Shown piece after piece: positions 25,710 through 35,815 of a stretch of DNA of 64,000 nt. A program made the translations under genes and the position numbers. How positions within the stretch are numbered: position 1 is the stretch's first letter; each line of letters begins with the position of its first letter. The stretch lies in NCBI GenBank assembly GCA_019115765.1, contig DXCZ01000105.1:62001-126000 (forward strand). Reading direction: 5' to 3'. Origin of the DNA: Candidatus Mediterraneibacter stercoripullorum (GTDB taxonomy: Bacteria > Bacillota > Clostridia > Lachnospirales > Lachnospiraceae). The notes beneath the pieces were generated by a model. It was not told where the DNA came from and searched no databases. It worked only from the letters and a program-made list of their open reading frames with translations.

Positions 25710-26915
25710 TTATTCTCCTCCGAGGAGGACTGTATATAATGTATCAGAGAGTACTTCCATGGCGTTCATCATCTCTTCAACAGTATTTGTTTGGGCGCCG
25801 GCTTCTACAAGCAGGGACTTGGGGAGGAGATGCAGGTTATAGCGGTAGGCTCTCAGGTAAATGTGTCTGGTAAAGCCGGGGAATCTTGCTTCGGAAGCGA
25901 GCTGCATCTGAAGGGAGAAGGCGAGATTATCCTGGATGTAGGGATTGTAGAGGTATTCAATATCTCCGTTGGTCCTGGAGCGGCTCAATCCGTTGAAATA
26001 CATGATCTTGGCGGTAGGTTTCCCGTTGATCTCTGTTACCAGATGAGTCCCCGACGCCACTCCGTCCCGATGAAGGTCGATGGCAACTTCTATGGTCGGA
26101 TTCTCCTCCAGTATTTTCTCTACGGCTTCTCCCGCATATTCATAGGCTTTGCTCCTGTCCAGTTTCCCGTTGATCTTGTCATAGACTCCGGTGTCGTGGA
26201 TGGTCTCGATTCCTTTTTCATTCAGCAGCTGAACAAGATATGTACCCACTCCCACAATACTGGTTGCGGGATCCCCCGGCGTTGAATCCGCGAATTCTTC
26301 CTGGGAATGGGTGTGATAAACAAGGACTTTCGGCCCATTTGAAGCAGTATCAATGGTCATATCTTTTCCAAGGAGTTCGTCTGCGTTCAGCTCATCCCTG
26401 TTTATCATAGTAGAACTGTCTACTGTATAAAAATTGCTGAGCAGGTAATCAAAATCTCTCAGTTTTTCGATGGACATATCAATTGTGGAAGATGGACGAA
26501 CTGTCTCCTGATCTTCATCCGCCGGCTCCGATTCATCCGGCTCTCCGATCAGCTCTCCGTTTTCATCTACCGCATTTTCATCGTTTGCCTGACTTTCCAG
26601 TATCCTTGCAATGGTCTCTTCGTCTTCCATAACTGTTTCATTCACACTGTGATCTTCTACATAACTGATGAGAGGAAGCCATGCCAGCACTTTTTCTCTG
26701 ATCCATCCCGCCATATCATCTGATGGTTTCCGGTTCATATATACAAGCCCCGGCATGTACATTTCTTCCGCACTCTGGAATATTCTGTGCTGCAGCTCAT
26801 ATTTCCATTCCCCTGCCGCGCCCTGGAATGCCGTCCAGATCAGCCCTGCCGATGCCAGCATGACGGCTGCCGCAGTTCCTGTACGCTTCAGCCATTTTGT
26901 TCCTGTCCTTTTCAT
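25710..26915 (-). CDS. spoIIP: Stage II sporulation protein P
   Basis: A 401-residue protein with an N-terminal membrane anchor (AAAVMLASAGLIWTAFQGA, about 13-31), an acidic linker (about 100-150) and a C-terminal amidase domain. The amidase has YHTHSQEEF, DLHRDG and LVEAGAQTNT, matching the zinc-dependent amidase/endopeptidase fold of SpoIIP. With SpoIID it degrades septal peptidoglycan during engulfment. It follows gpr by 59 bp, the same order as in Bacillus subtilis. Confidence 0.96.
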   Translation of the reverse strand: MKRTGTKWLKRTGTAAAVMLASAGLIWTAFQGAAGEWKYELQHRIFQSAEEMYMPGLVYMNRKPSDDMAGWIREKVLAWLPLISYVEDHSVNETVMEDEETIARILESQANDENAVDENGELIGEPDESEPADEDQETVRPSSTIDMSIEKLRDFDYLLSNFYTVDSSTMINRDELNADELLGKDMTIDTASNGPKVLVYHTHSQEEFADSTPGDPATSIVGVGTYLVQLLNEKGIETIHDTGVYDKINGKLDRSKAYEYAGEAVEKILEENPTIEVAIDLHRDGVASGTHLVTEINGKPTAKIMYFNGLSRSRTNGDIEYLYNPYIQDNLAFSLQMQLASEARFPGFTRHIYLRAYRYNLHLLPKSLLVEAGAQTNTVEEMMNAMEVLSDTLYTVLLGGE

Positions 26916-26974
26916 TTTCCGGCAGTCTTCCCTTTCCTGTATTCTCCTGCCATTTTATGATGATTCCGGTCAGC

Positions 26975-27949
26975 TTATTCCCCTTTTGTAAAAAGCATGT
27001 TGAGTGCTTCTGAAATGGTATGGCTGATATGGTGGACCATTTCATCCACATCCTTGGGAGTAACGAACATTCCGTTCAGGTGAGGAGCAATAAGCTCCTT
27101 TACAAACGCCATCTTTTCTCCGGGACTGTAGGACCGCAGCGTCTCCCCTACTCCTTTCAGAGACTCGGAGCCTTCCAGGGCACGGATAAAGTTCTCCATT
27201 GTATCATTTACGATCGTTGCAGCATCCACTACGGTCGGGACTCCGATGCCGATCACAGGCACTCCGAGAGATTCCCGTGTCATACCGCACCTGTGGTTCC
27301 CCACGCCGGAGCCAGGGTGGATCCCTGTATCTGCAATCTGCACCGTCCGGTTCAGCCTCCTGCTGTTTCTCGCCGCCAGGGCGTCTACTGCGATCACGAT
27401 ATCCGGATGAGTCTCATTTACAATACCCCTCACGATCTCCGCCGACTCCATCCCGGTCTGGCCTGTCACCCCGGGCACAACAGCACTTACCAGATTTGCA
27501 TGTTCCATTCCCATGGCATACTTCCCGTATTCTTTAACGATATGACGTGTTACATGCAGATGATCTGCCACGTACGGTCCCAGTGCGTCCGGAGTCACCT
27601 CCCGGTTTCCCAGACCTGCCACCAGGATGGCGAGCTCCTCTTTTCTATCTGATACATTCTTCTCCACCAGTTCCCGGATGCAGCGGCACAGCTCCTCCGC
27701 CACAGCCATCTGACTTTCCTCGTCAGGCATGGCGAGTCCCGGCGCTTCCAGAGTCAGGTAAGTGCCCACAGGCTTCCCCATGGCTTTCGCTCCGTTCTCT
27801 GTCTCGATCTGTACTCTGGTTACACGGATCTCCATTTCCTCATCATAATGTTCCTCCAGAACGACACCGGATATTTCTACGTTATCTGCCTCAAAACGTT
27901 CCTTCTCTTCCAAAGCAAGATCCGTTCTTACACTATAATTCCTCAACAT
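26975..27949 (-). CDS. gpr: Germination protease GPR
   Basis: A 324-residue GPR endopeptidase. The N-terminus MLRNYSVRTDLALEEKE contains the sequence at which the zymogen is self-cleaved, similar to cleavage sites in small acid-soluble spore proteins. Other family parts are VAGLGNREVTPDALGP, VVPGVTGQTGMESAEIV and HPGSGVGNHRCGMT. It is made in the forespore and degrades SASPs at germination. The upstream 60 bp are shared with the divergent rpsT promoter; no strong sigma-F/G motif was recognised. Confidence 0.97.
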   Translation of the reverse strand: MLRNYSVRTDLALEEKERFEADNVEISGVVLEEHYDEEMEIRVTRVQIETENGAKAMGKPVGTYLTLEAPGLAMPDEESQMAVAEELCRCIRELVEKNVSDRKEELAILVAGLGNREVTPDALGPYVADHLHVTRHIVKEYGKYAMGMEHANLVSAVVPGVTGQTGMESAEIVRGIVNETHPDIVIAVDALAARNSRRLNRTVQIADTGIHPGSGVGNHRCGMTRESLGVPVIGIGVPTVVDAATIVNDTMENFIRALEGSESLKGVGETLRSYSPGEKMAFVKELIAPHLNGMFVTPKDVDEMVHHISHTISEALNMLFTKGE

Positions 27950-28012
27950 ATCTCATCCTCTCTTTTTCTTACAGGATGACAGTATTTTTTGTAATATTTC
28001 TTAAAATATGTA

Positions 28013-28041
28013 TTGACATCTATTTCCTGTTGGCATAAAAT
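28013..28041 (+). promoter_or_regulatory. Predicted rpsT promoter
   Basis: Perfect TTGACA (28013-28018), 17-base spacer, TAAAAT (28036-28041). The leader to the rpsT start is about 90 bases. Confidence 0.85.
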
Positions 28042-28136
28042 GAATGAGTATGTTTCAGAGGGATCGTCCGTGTCCGGGACCGCTGAGACAGGATTTCACA
28101 TTTGTAAATTTTGAGTATATTTTGGAGGTGTACAGA

Positions 28137-28400
28137 TTGGCTAACATTAAGTCTGCTAAAAAGAGAATTTTAGTAAACGAGACAAAGGCTGCAAGAAATA
28201 AAGCGATCAAGTCCAAAGTGAAAACAGCTGTTAAAAAAGTAGAGGCTGCAGTTGCACAGAAGGATGTTGAAGCTGCTAAGGCTGCTCTTCACACAGCGAT
28301 CGTTGAGGTTTCCAAAGCAGGAAGCAAGGGTGTTTATCACAAGAAGACTGTTTCCAGAAAGATCTCACGTTTATCTAAGGCTGTAGATTCTATCGCTTAA
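28137..28400 (+). CDS. rpsT: 30S ribosomal protein S20 (bS20), TTG start
   Basis: An 87-residue basic helical protein (LANIKSAKKRILVNETKAAR, ending TVSRKISRLSKAVDSIA), the complete bS20 pattern. The start is a TTG at 28137 with TTGGAGGTG eight bases upstream; the frame is open further upstream but has no family similarity there. In E. coli rpsT also uses UUG, which is tied to its autoregulation. It is a single-gene unit, divergent from gpr and convergent with the phosphoribosyltransferase gene. Confidence 0.96.
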   Translation: MANIKSAKKRILVNETKAARNKAIKSKVKTAVKKVEAAVAQKDVEAAKAALHTAIVEVSKAGSKGVYHKKTVSRKISRLSKAVDSIA

Positions 28401-28436
28401 TCCTATTGCTTAAATATATAGAACATAGAACGAAGT

Positions 28437-28477
28437 AAAAAGAGATGTCCGTTACCGTCAGACGGACATCTCTTTTT
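28437..28477 (+). terminator. Bidirectional terminator between rpsT and the phosphoribosyltransferase gene
   Basis: An 11-bp perfect stem AGAGATGTCCG / CGGACATCTCT (28441-28473) with A-tract on the left and TTTTTT on the right, so it can act on both strands. It ends 7 bp from the stop of the convergent gene. Confidence 0.9.
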
Positions 28478-28483
28478 TACATT

Positions 28484-29125
28484 TCAGAGCCTGACATATC
28501 CGAAGCTGTTGACCAGTCCGTCCAGTTTTCTCCCCTCTCTGCACATCTGACACTCATGAGCATTATACACATGATAGTCCGGAAGATCAGAAGCTGTAAA
28601 GATGGACTTCACTTCCATACCGGCCACTTTGGAAATAGCGCTGAACACCGCACAGATCCCGCATACCCTGCCGCCGTAATAGATCACCGACTCAATGGCC
28701 TGCATGGTCAGCGTACCTGTTGCCATAGAGTCTGTAAGGATCAGCACCTGCTTTCCCTGGATCATTCTCTGATTATTATCCCGAAAAAGGATCTGTCCTG
28801 AAGAATCGAATTCCGGAGTCACGACAGAGATATTGTTCCCGGCGCTCATGGAGATGTTGGAACTGTCTGCCAGCTCCTGAGCCATGAAAGCGGCGATCAC
28901 TTCCGTATTCTTCATACATACGATGGTATCGACCATTGTATTGGTCATGTATTCCGCCGCCAGTGTCTTCCCGGTCTCTCTTGCATTATTGTGTCTGGTC
29001 TTCACCGTGGACATATCGATATATGTATTCACGTGTGAGTTTTTCGTTGCAAAATGACCGCTCAGCATCTTGATACGCGCCTTCGGATTCTTCGTTGACC
29101 GAAGATTTACAAATCTTTCATCCAT
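28484..29125 (-). CDS. Orotate phosphoribosyltransferase-like protein
   Basis: A 213-residue type I phosphoribosyltransferase. The PRPP loop is VLILTDSMATGTLTMQAIES, near residues 138-157. The hood region holds a possible metal-binding CQMCREG near the C-terminus. The N-terminus (NLRSTKNPKARIKMLSGHF) is specific to a Clostridia family often annotated as orotate phosphoribosyltransferase. It is not in a pyr operon here, so the base it uses is uncertain. The start at 29125 follows GGAGAGAA. An extended -10 lies 108 bp upstream. Confidence 0.7.
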   Translation of the reverse strand: MDERFVNLRSTKNPKARIKMLSGHFATKNSHVNTYIDMSTVKTRHNNARETGKTLAAEYMTNTMVDTIVCMKNTEVIAAFMAQELADSSNISMSAGNNISVVTPEFDSSGQILFRDNNQRMIQGKQVLILTDSMATGTLTMQAIESVIYYGGRVCGICAVFSAISKVAGMEVKSIFTASDLPDYHVYNAHECQMCREGRKLDGLVNSFGYVRL

Positions 29126-29232
29126 ATTCTTCTCTCCTTTCCATTCATCTGTCCGCTCAGGATCAGCCTGGTCAGAACACGGCACTCTTCTCCGCTCCGG
29201 AGTCTTCCGTCCGCCATGTTCCTTTTACAGTT

Positions 29233-29241
29233 ATTTTATCA
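29233..29241 (-). promoter_or_regulatory. Extended -10 candidate for the phosphoribosyltransferase gene
   Basis: Minus-strand TGATAAAAT (TGn plus TAAAAT). No good -35 at 17 bases; TTGCTG lies 20 bases upstream. Confidence 0.35.
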
Positions 29242-29266
29242 CACAGAGAGAAAAATTACAGCAAAT

Positions 29267-30640
29267 TTATTTATCCTCTTTCAGCGAAGGCCACACCGTG
29301 ATAAGCATGGTCACGAAGCTTGCAGTTCCCCCGATCACATTGGAGACAGGCTCCGCCAGAAAGACGCCGTTTGTTCCCAGACCTCCGATATAGGGGAGCA
29401 GGATCGTCAGCGGAACGACAATGATCACCTTGCGGAACAGCGAGAAGAATACAGCCTGTTTCGGACGGTTCAGCGCCGTATAGGTAGACTGTCCGGCAAA
29501 CTGCAGCGCCATCATGAAGATACCGCAGAAATAGATCCGCATAGCCGGAATCCCTTTCTCGATCAGATCAGCCTCCTGGGTAAACAGCCTCATGAAGAAT
29601 GCAGGCTCCAGAGTGATCACAGCCCACATCACCCCTGTAAAGATGATACATCCTATGGTCATGAACTTAATAGCAGACTTCACTCTCTTATAACACCCTG
29701 CACCATAGTTGTAACTGATCACCGGCTGAGATCCGGACGTCAGACCGGTAACAGGCATGGTGATGATCTCTCGCACAGAATTTACTACCGTCATGATGCC
29801 CACATAGATATCGCCTCCGTGCCTTGCAAGGACTGCATTGCAAACAATCTGTACAATGCCGTTTGTCACCGACATGACAAAGCCGGACGTTCCCAGCAGC
29901 GTGATCTCACGGACCAGGCCCAGATTCAGATACATGGACTTCCGGGTCAGTTTCAGCAGTACTTTCTTCCCCGTCAGGAACTTCAGCACCCACACTGCAG
30001 AAGCGCACTGAGATATTACCGTAGCGATAGCCGCACCTCTTACTCCCATGTTAAATCCGAAGATAAGTACAGGATCCAGGATAATATTGAGCACGGCACC
30101 AAGAAGTACCGTCAGCATACCCATTTTGCCGAATCCCTGGGCATTGATGAAGTTATTCATTCCCAGACTGGTCATGACAAACAGGGTCCCGCACAGATAT
30201 ATGGATATATACTGATCCGCATAGGGATATGTGGCGTCACTGGCGCCGAAAAGATATAGGATCGGCCGGCGGAAAGCCAGACAGAGTATCATAAGGATCA
30301 CGCCGACAGCTAACAGCATGGTAAATGAATTTCCCATGACTTTCTGAGCTCTTTCTTCCTCATGGCCGCCCCGGGCAATGGAACACAGCGGCGCTCCTCC
30401 CATACCAAACAGATTGGAAAAAGCTGTGATCACCGTAATGATCGGCAGGGCAAGCCCCACGCCGGTCAGTGCGTCAGCCGATACATGCGGGATATGTCCG
30501 ATATAAATCCTGTCCACCACACTGTAGAGGACATTGATCAGCTGGGCAAGGGTCATTGGAAGGGCAAGGCTTAAAATATTCCTGGCAATACTGCCCTTGC
30601 TGAAATCATTGTCTGATGTTTTGGCTGCAGAGTTCTGCAA
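29267..30640 (-). CDS. MATE family multidrug efflux transporter
   Basis: A protein of about 457 residues with twelve predicted membrane segments. The start region DFSKGSIARNILSLALPMTLAQLINVLYSVVDRIYIGH is a classic DinF/NorM-like MATE opening (quoted in parts: SIARNILSLALPMTLAQLIN and VLYSVVDRIYIGH). It exports drugs or metabolites using sodium or protons. The likely start is a TTG at 30640 with AGGAAGGGGTGG upstream; a GTG at 30679 has no ribosome binding site. It lies downstream of ilvC but behind the ilvC terminator. Confidence 0.9.
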   Translation of the reverse strand: MQNSAAKTSDNDFSKGSIARNILSLALPMTLAQLINVLYSVVDRIYIGHIPHVSADALTGVGLALPIITVITAFSNLFGMGGAPLCSIARGGHEEERAQKVMGNSFTMLLAVGVILMILCLAFRRPILYLFGASDATYPYADQYISIYLCGTLFVMTSLGMNNFINAQGFGKMGMLTVLLGAVLNIILDPVLIFGFNMGVRGAAIATVISQCASAVWVLKFLTGKKVLLKLTRKSMYLNLGLVREITLLGTSGFVMSVTNGIVQIVCNAVLARHGGDIYVGIMTVVNSVREIITMPVTGLTSGSQPVISYNYGAGCYKRVKSAIKFMTIGCIIFTGVMWAVITLEPAFFMRLFTQEADLIEKGIPAMRIYFCGIFMMALQFAGQSTYTALNRPKQAVFFSLFRKVIIVVPLTILLPYIGGLGTNGVFLAEPVSNVIGGTASFVTMLITVWPSLKEDK

Positions 30641-30776
30641 AAAACCACCCCTTCCTGTTTTATATTTGCTATACCGCACAGCTCACGTAGTTTGCCGTAC
30701 CGATCAGCCCAGGACTGCGTCACTCGCTGTCTCCGCTTCGGTCCATGCTAAAAGCGTGCCTCCGGGCGTATTGTGC

Positions 30777-30817
30777 AAAAAGAATACACATCCATCAAAA
30801 ATGGCTGTGTATTCTTT
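30777..30817 (-). terminator. Rho-independent terminator of ilvC
   Basis: Minus-strand AGAATACACAGCCAT pairs with ATGGATGTGTATTCT (one mismatch) and runs into TTTTTG. It lies 44 bp after the ilvC stop. Confidence 0.8.
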
Positions 30818-30860
30818 CCAGTTCGTATTTCTTAACGAAAATACATTTTTACGCCGATGT

Positions 30861-31952
<1,092 letters not shown>

Positions 31953-31979
31953 TTACTAACAAATAAGTCTATGACACCG

Positions 31980-32020
31980 ATACAAGCATGTCCGCCTGGC
32001 TCGCTGCCTGCGGGAATAAA
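31980..32020 (-). repeat. Family C repeat relic between ilvN and ilvC
   Basis: On the minus strand TTTATTCCCGCAGGCAGCGA followed by GCCAGGCGGACATGCTTGTA matches the first 40 bases of the complete copy at 52585-52655 with a few changes. The second half is missing. It starts 20 bp after the ilvN stop. Confidence 0.6.
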
Positions 32021-32040
32021 GTCTCAAAACGTTACAGACA

Positions 32041-32538
32041 TTAAAGATATGTAACATCCTTGCTTCCCCTGGAAAGCCCTGTGATACCCGTGCGGGCCAG
32101 TTCCAGGATCTCATATCCCTTCAGCAGGTTCAGGAAGGCGTCCAGCTTGCTCTGTGTTCCCGTCAGCTCGATGATCAGAGAATCCTCCTCCACATCGACG
32201 ATCTTCGCTCTGAAAATATCTGCCACTGATATGACCTCGCCTCTCTGGGCTGCATTTGCTCTCAGCTTGACCATGATAAGCTCTCTGTAAACAGACTCAT
32301 CATCCTTAAGCAGCTTGATATCAACTACATCCTCCAGCTTGCGCACCTGCTTCTCAATCTGTGAGAGGATCAGCTCGTCACCGGATGATACTACCGTGAT
32401 CCTGGTATACCTGGGATCTGCAGTCATACCGGCAGTGATACTGTCGATACTGTATCCTCTGCGGCTGAACAGACCGGCGATGCGGCTCAATACACCGGGA
32501 TTATTATCTACCAGCAGTGAATATACCTGTCTTCTCAT
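32041..32538 (-). CDS. ilvN: Acetolactate synthase small subunit
   Basis: A 165-residue regulatory subunit with an N-terminal ACT domain (SLLVDNNPGVLSRIAGLFSR, RGYSIDSITAG) and the conserved C-terminal part (IVDVEEDSLIIELTGTQSKL). It activates the large subunit and gives valine feedback inhibition. It is the first gene after the promoter; the catalytic large subunit gene (ilvB) is not in the window. Confidence 0.96.
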   Translation of the reverse strand: MRRQVYSLLVDNNPGVLSRIAGLFSRRGYSIDSITAGMTADPRYTRITVVSSGDELILSQIEKQVRKLEDVVDIKLLKDDESVYRELIMVKLRANAAQRGEVISVADIFRAKIVDVEEDSLIIELTGTQSKLDAFLNLLKGYEILELARTGITGLSRGSKDVTYL

Positions 32539-32647
32539 TTTTCTCCTCTTTCTTCTTTACTGTCTCTCTCTGTCTTTTCTGTATTTCAGTCTTTCCTGTA
32601 CTTCAGACTATTTTTCAGAAAAAACAGAGTGCGTTCTGTTTTCTATA

Positions 32648-32676
32648 ATATTATCAACTATCCCGACCTTTGTCAA
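32648..32676 (-). promoter_or_regulatory. Predicted ilvN-ilvC promoter
   Basis: Minus-strand TTGACA (32671-32676), 17-base spacer, TAATAT (32648-32653). The leader of about 100 bases opens with a weak AAAACAGA/TCTGTTTT hairpin followed by T residues and is otherwise purine rich. No T-box features were recognised. Confidence 0.75.
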
Positions 32677-32704
32677 GACCAACTTCTCTGTTCTTTTACA
32701 CTTT

Positions 32705-34561
32705 TTATCCTATGTCAGTCCTTTTTTCATTCTGAGCTTCGATCTGTTCTGCAAGATCATTGAGATAGATCCATCGTTCTGTTTTCTCTTCCATAAGGGC
32801 TTCCGTCTGTTCCTGCTCTGCCATCAGTTCCCGTAGCTTTACAGAATTGGTGGCATTTGCCTCGATCTGACGCTGGATACTGCTGATCTTTTCCTCCAGA
32901 GCAGCGATATCATCGTCAATCGTCTCATACTCCCTCTGTTCTTTATAAGTGAACTTCAGCTTCTCCGTCCGGTTCTGCTTCCAGGTCCTGCGGGAGTCCG
33001 TCTTTGCTCCGGTATCCTGCTCATCAGCTGCCCCAGCCTGCGACCGGCTGTCTCTGACTTTCGTATCATTGTCCTCTCTGTTTACGGCTGCCCGGCGTTT
33101 CTTCGCCTCCAGATAATCCGTATATCCCCCCTCATACTGGACGGCATGGCCTTTCCCGTCCAGCTCGAAGATCCTGTCAGCTATATTATCGAGGAAATAT
33201 CTGTCATGAGATACGGCAATGACAATGCCTGAAAAAGAGTTCAGATAATCCTCCAATATGGTCAGAGTAGGGATGTCAAGATTGTTGCCCGGCTCATCAA
33301 AAAGGAGTACGTTGGCATTCTCCGCCAGCACTCCCAACAGGTACAGCCTGCGCTTCTCTCCACCGGAGAGCTTCCCGATGGGAGCGTACTGCATATCCGG
33401 CGTAAAGAGGAAACGCTCCAGCAGCTGAGAGGCACTGATCCTCCCGTCTTTCGTAGTGATATACTCGGCGATATCCTTCACATAATCGATCACTCGCTGC
33501 TTCTCATCCATGCCCTGCTCTTCCTGAGCGAAGTAGCCGATCTTAACAGTCTCGCCGATCTGGATCTCGCCGGAATCCGGCTGCACCAGCCCGGCGATCA
33601 TCTTGATGAGAGTAGACTTGCCGCAGCCGTTTGCTCCGATGATTCCCAGACGCTGATTCTTCAGAACGATATAGCTGAAATCCTCCAGGATCTTTTTCTC
33701 TCCATAGCTTTTGCTGACGTGATGGAACTCTATGGTTTTCTTTCCCATCCTCGCCTCCACAGAATCCAGCTCCACAGTCTGATCCCGCACCGGAGCCTTC
33801 CCGTTCTTCAGCGCCTCCAGACGCTCCAGACGTGCCTTCTGTTTCGTGGAACGGGCCCTGCAGCCCCGTTTTGCCCATTCCAGCTCCATCCGCAGCACGC
33901 TCTGCCGCTTCCGCTCAGAGGCAAGCTCCATCTCCTCCCTGGCGGCTTTCAGTTCCAGGAATCCGGAATAGTCCGAGTCATATCCGTACATCTTCCCATG
34001 GCTGATCTCCAGGATCCGGCTGGACACCCGGTCCAGGAAATACCGGTCATGGGTCACCATGACAAGAGTTCCCCTGTATGCCCTCAGGTATTCCTCCAGC
34101 CAGATGATCATCTCTCCGTCCAGATGATTGGTAGGCTCGTCCATAAGAAGAACGTCAAAATCCGCTGCCAGCACTTTTGCCAGCACTACTCTCCTTTTCT
34201 GTCCGCCGGAGAGGTGCCCGATCTTCTCATCAAAATCTGTAATTCCAAGCTCCGTCAGATTGCTCTCCACCTGCCACGCTTCCACGTCGTTTCCGTCAAA
34301 TGCCCAGGAACGGATGTCCTTCTCCTCCGGGAGCTCCGGGTTCTGGGGCATATATGCCAGCTTCAGCCCGTTCTGCCGGATGATCTGTCCGCTGTCCGGT
34401 ACCTCCTCCCCGGCGATCATCCTGAGGACTGTAGACTTTCCGACGCCGTTGATTCCCACGATTCCGATCTTGTCCCCCTGTTGAATGCCAAAGGAGGCGT
34501 CGTCAAAGACTGTCTTCTCCCCGAAAATCTTTCTGATATGTTCGATATTGATTATATTCAT
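32705..34561 (-). CDS. ABC-F family ATPase, Uup-like
   Basis: A 618-residue protein with two ABC ATPase domains (Walker A GINGVGKSTVL and GANGCGKSTLIK; signatures LSGGQKRR and LSGGEKRR) joined by a helical ABC-F linker (about 240-290). The C-terminus is a coiled coil (LKFTYKEQREYETIDDDIAA and following), as in Uup-type proteins. No membrane segments, so not a transporter. ABC-F proteins act on the ribosome or, for Uup, also on branched DNA. The ATG at 34561 is preferred over a 31-codon longer frame. Confidence 0.92.
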   Translation of the reverse strand: MNIINIEHIRKIFGEKTVFDDASFGIQQGDKIGIVGINGVGKSTVLRMIAGEEVPDSGQIIRQNGLKLAYMPQNPELPEEKDIRSWAFDGNDVEAWQVESNLTELGITDFDEKIGHLSGGQKRRVVLAKVLAADFDVLLMDEPTNHLDGEMIIWLEEYLRAYRGTLVMVTHDRYFLDRVSSRILEISHGKMYGYDSDYSGFLELKAAREEMELASERKRQSVLRMELEWAKRGCRARSTKQKARLERLEALKNGKAPVRDQTVELDSVEARMGKKTIEFHHVSKSYGEKKILEDFSYIVLKNQRLGIIGANGCGKSTLIKMIAGLVQPDSGEIQIGETVKIGYFAQEEQGMDEKQRVIDYVKDIAEYITTKDGRISASQLLERFLFTPDMQYAPIGKLSGGEKRRLYLLGVLAENANVLLFDEPGNNLDIPTLTILEDYLNSFSGIVIAVSHDRYFLDNIADRIFELDGKGHAVQYEGGYTDYLEAKKRRAAVNREDNDTKVRDSRSQAGAADEQDTGAKTDSRRTWKQNRTEKLKFTYKEQREYETIDDDIAALEEKISSIQRQIEANATNSVKLRELMAEQEQTEALMEEKTERWIYLNDLAEQIEAQNEKRTDIG

Positions 34562-34682
34562 CTGAAAAACTCCTGCTTTCCTATAAATGTCCGCCAATAT
34601 GAATGACAACCGACTGACCGGCCAGATCCCGGTACAGCGAAACCAGTTTAACATTTATTCCGGACATTAACAAGATGGCGTC

Positions 34683-34729
34683 AAAAAAATCCCGGAGCTT
34701 TTCAGGGAACTCTCCTGAAGATCCGGGAT
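34683..34729 (-). terminator. Rho-independent terminator of the flippase-like operon
   Basis: Minus-strand ATCCCGGATCTTCAGG pairs with CCTGAAAAGCTCCGGGAT (small internal loop) and runs into TTTTTTTG. It lies 34 bp after the stop of the flippase-like gene. Confidence 0.88.
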
Positions 34730-34762
34730 TCTTATGTTTATTATACTAATCATTCTGACGTC

Positions 34763-35815
34763 TTATCTGCTCTCTGCATGCACAGCCATCCTTTTCCTCC
34801 TCCGGTCAAATACAAACCGGTTCACCAGCACCACACCAAGACTTACGATGAGCAGGAAATAGAAGTTCAGTCCGCGGCTCACCAGCATAGACGGGATCAG
34901 ATACGCCCCTGTAAACACCTGGGCAAACACGGCCTGATACATCAGCTCCGTGATCCCCTGAGCGCCCGGCAGCGGGAGCATATCCACTGCGATATAGACT
35001 GCCGCCTGAAGCAGGATCACCTTCATTGCCCCGGTCCCTTCCAGGCCGAATCCAAGATAGACCATATAGGTCAGTACAAAGAGGCTGCATCTCTGAAAAA
35101 ATGTAACGACCACCACCCCGGCCAGCCTTCCCTTATGTCTCACGAGCCATGAGACTGCCTGTTGATAGCTGTCGATAAATCCAAGTATCTTCTCTTCCCG
35201 CTTCTCTGCTGACTTCCATATCTTCATCCGGATAAGGAGTCCCTCGAAAAAGCGGGTGATATTCAGGATCACTTTCGGGAAGAGCATGACTCCAAGGATC
35301 AGGATCACCAGGACAACATTCAGAAACAATCCCAGGATATAGAGAGGAAAATAATGATTCAGCTCCGCCCTCAGAGGTCCTTTCCAGAAGATCAAGATAC
35401 TGAATCCCAGTACAACGAGGACAAATTTGTATACCACCGCCACTGTCATCAGCACAACTGTACTGTCCGATACTCTATTGCCGTCCTTGTTCATATAATA
35501 CAGCTGTACCGGCTGTCCGCCCGTGGCTGAAGGCGTTATCCCGGAATAGAAAAAACCGATAAATGAATACTGAAAACAACGCATAAGACTGTTCTTTCTT
35601 TCCCTCATGGCATTAAGCAGATACCAGATCATGAATCCCTCTGCGCATACATAGAAAACCGCAAGGAGCACTGATGGGATCAGATACAGAGGTGACATCC
35701 TTCCAACTGCATGCATGATTTCTCCCAGATCACGTCCGCTGAACAGCGCATAAAATGTCAGGAACATGATAAGAAGGAACAGAGCTATCTGCAGGACTCT
35801 TTTCTTAACGCTCAT
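34763..35815 (-). CDS. Flippase-like / lysylphosphatidylglycerol synthase transmembrane domain protein
   Basis: A 350-residue polytopic protein of the LPG_synthase_TM family (UPF0104-like). Diagnostic parts are FSGRDLGEIMHAVGRMSP, GFFYSGITPSATGGQPVQLY and the late MLPLPGAQGITELMY. MprF uses a related domain to flip lysyl-phosphatidylglycerol. There is no cytoplasmic synthetase domain here, so the substrate is unknown. It overlaps the upstream cysteine hydrolase gene by 11 bp and is the last gene of a three-gene operon. Confidence 0.88.
   Translation of the reverse strand: MSVKKRVLQIALFLLIMFLTFYALFSGRDLGEIMHAVGRMSPLYLIPSVLLAVFYVCAEGFMIWYLLNAMRERKNSLMRCFQYSFIGFFYSGITPSATGGQPVQLYYMNKDGNRVSDSTVVLMTVAVVYKFVLVVLGFSILIFWKGPLRAELNHYFPLYILGLFLNVVLVILILGVMLFPKVILNITRFFEGLLIRMKIWKSAEKREEKILGFIDSYQQAVSWLVRHKGRLAGVVVVTFFQRCSLFVLTYMVYLGFGLEGTGAMKVILLQAAVYIAVDMLPLPGAQGITELMYQAVFAQVFTGAYLIPSMLVSRGLNFYFLLIVSLGVVLVNRFVFDRRRKRMAVHAESR

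Noticed and set aside
27950-28012. Possible sigma-E/F/G promoter before gpr
   Set aside because: ACATATT and CAAAAAAT 13 bases apart resemble a sigma-E site, but too loosely and not the forespore type expected for gpr.
30681-30776. Possible degenerate family A copy upstream of the MATE gene
   Set aside because: Only AAAGCGTGCCTCCGGG-like similarity is visible; no paired arms, so it could be chance.
32539-32647. Possible T-box or leader-peptide attenuator before ilvN
   Set aside because: No T-box sequence or branched-chain codon run was found; only a weak AT-rich hairpin is present.
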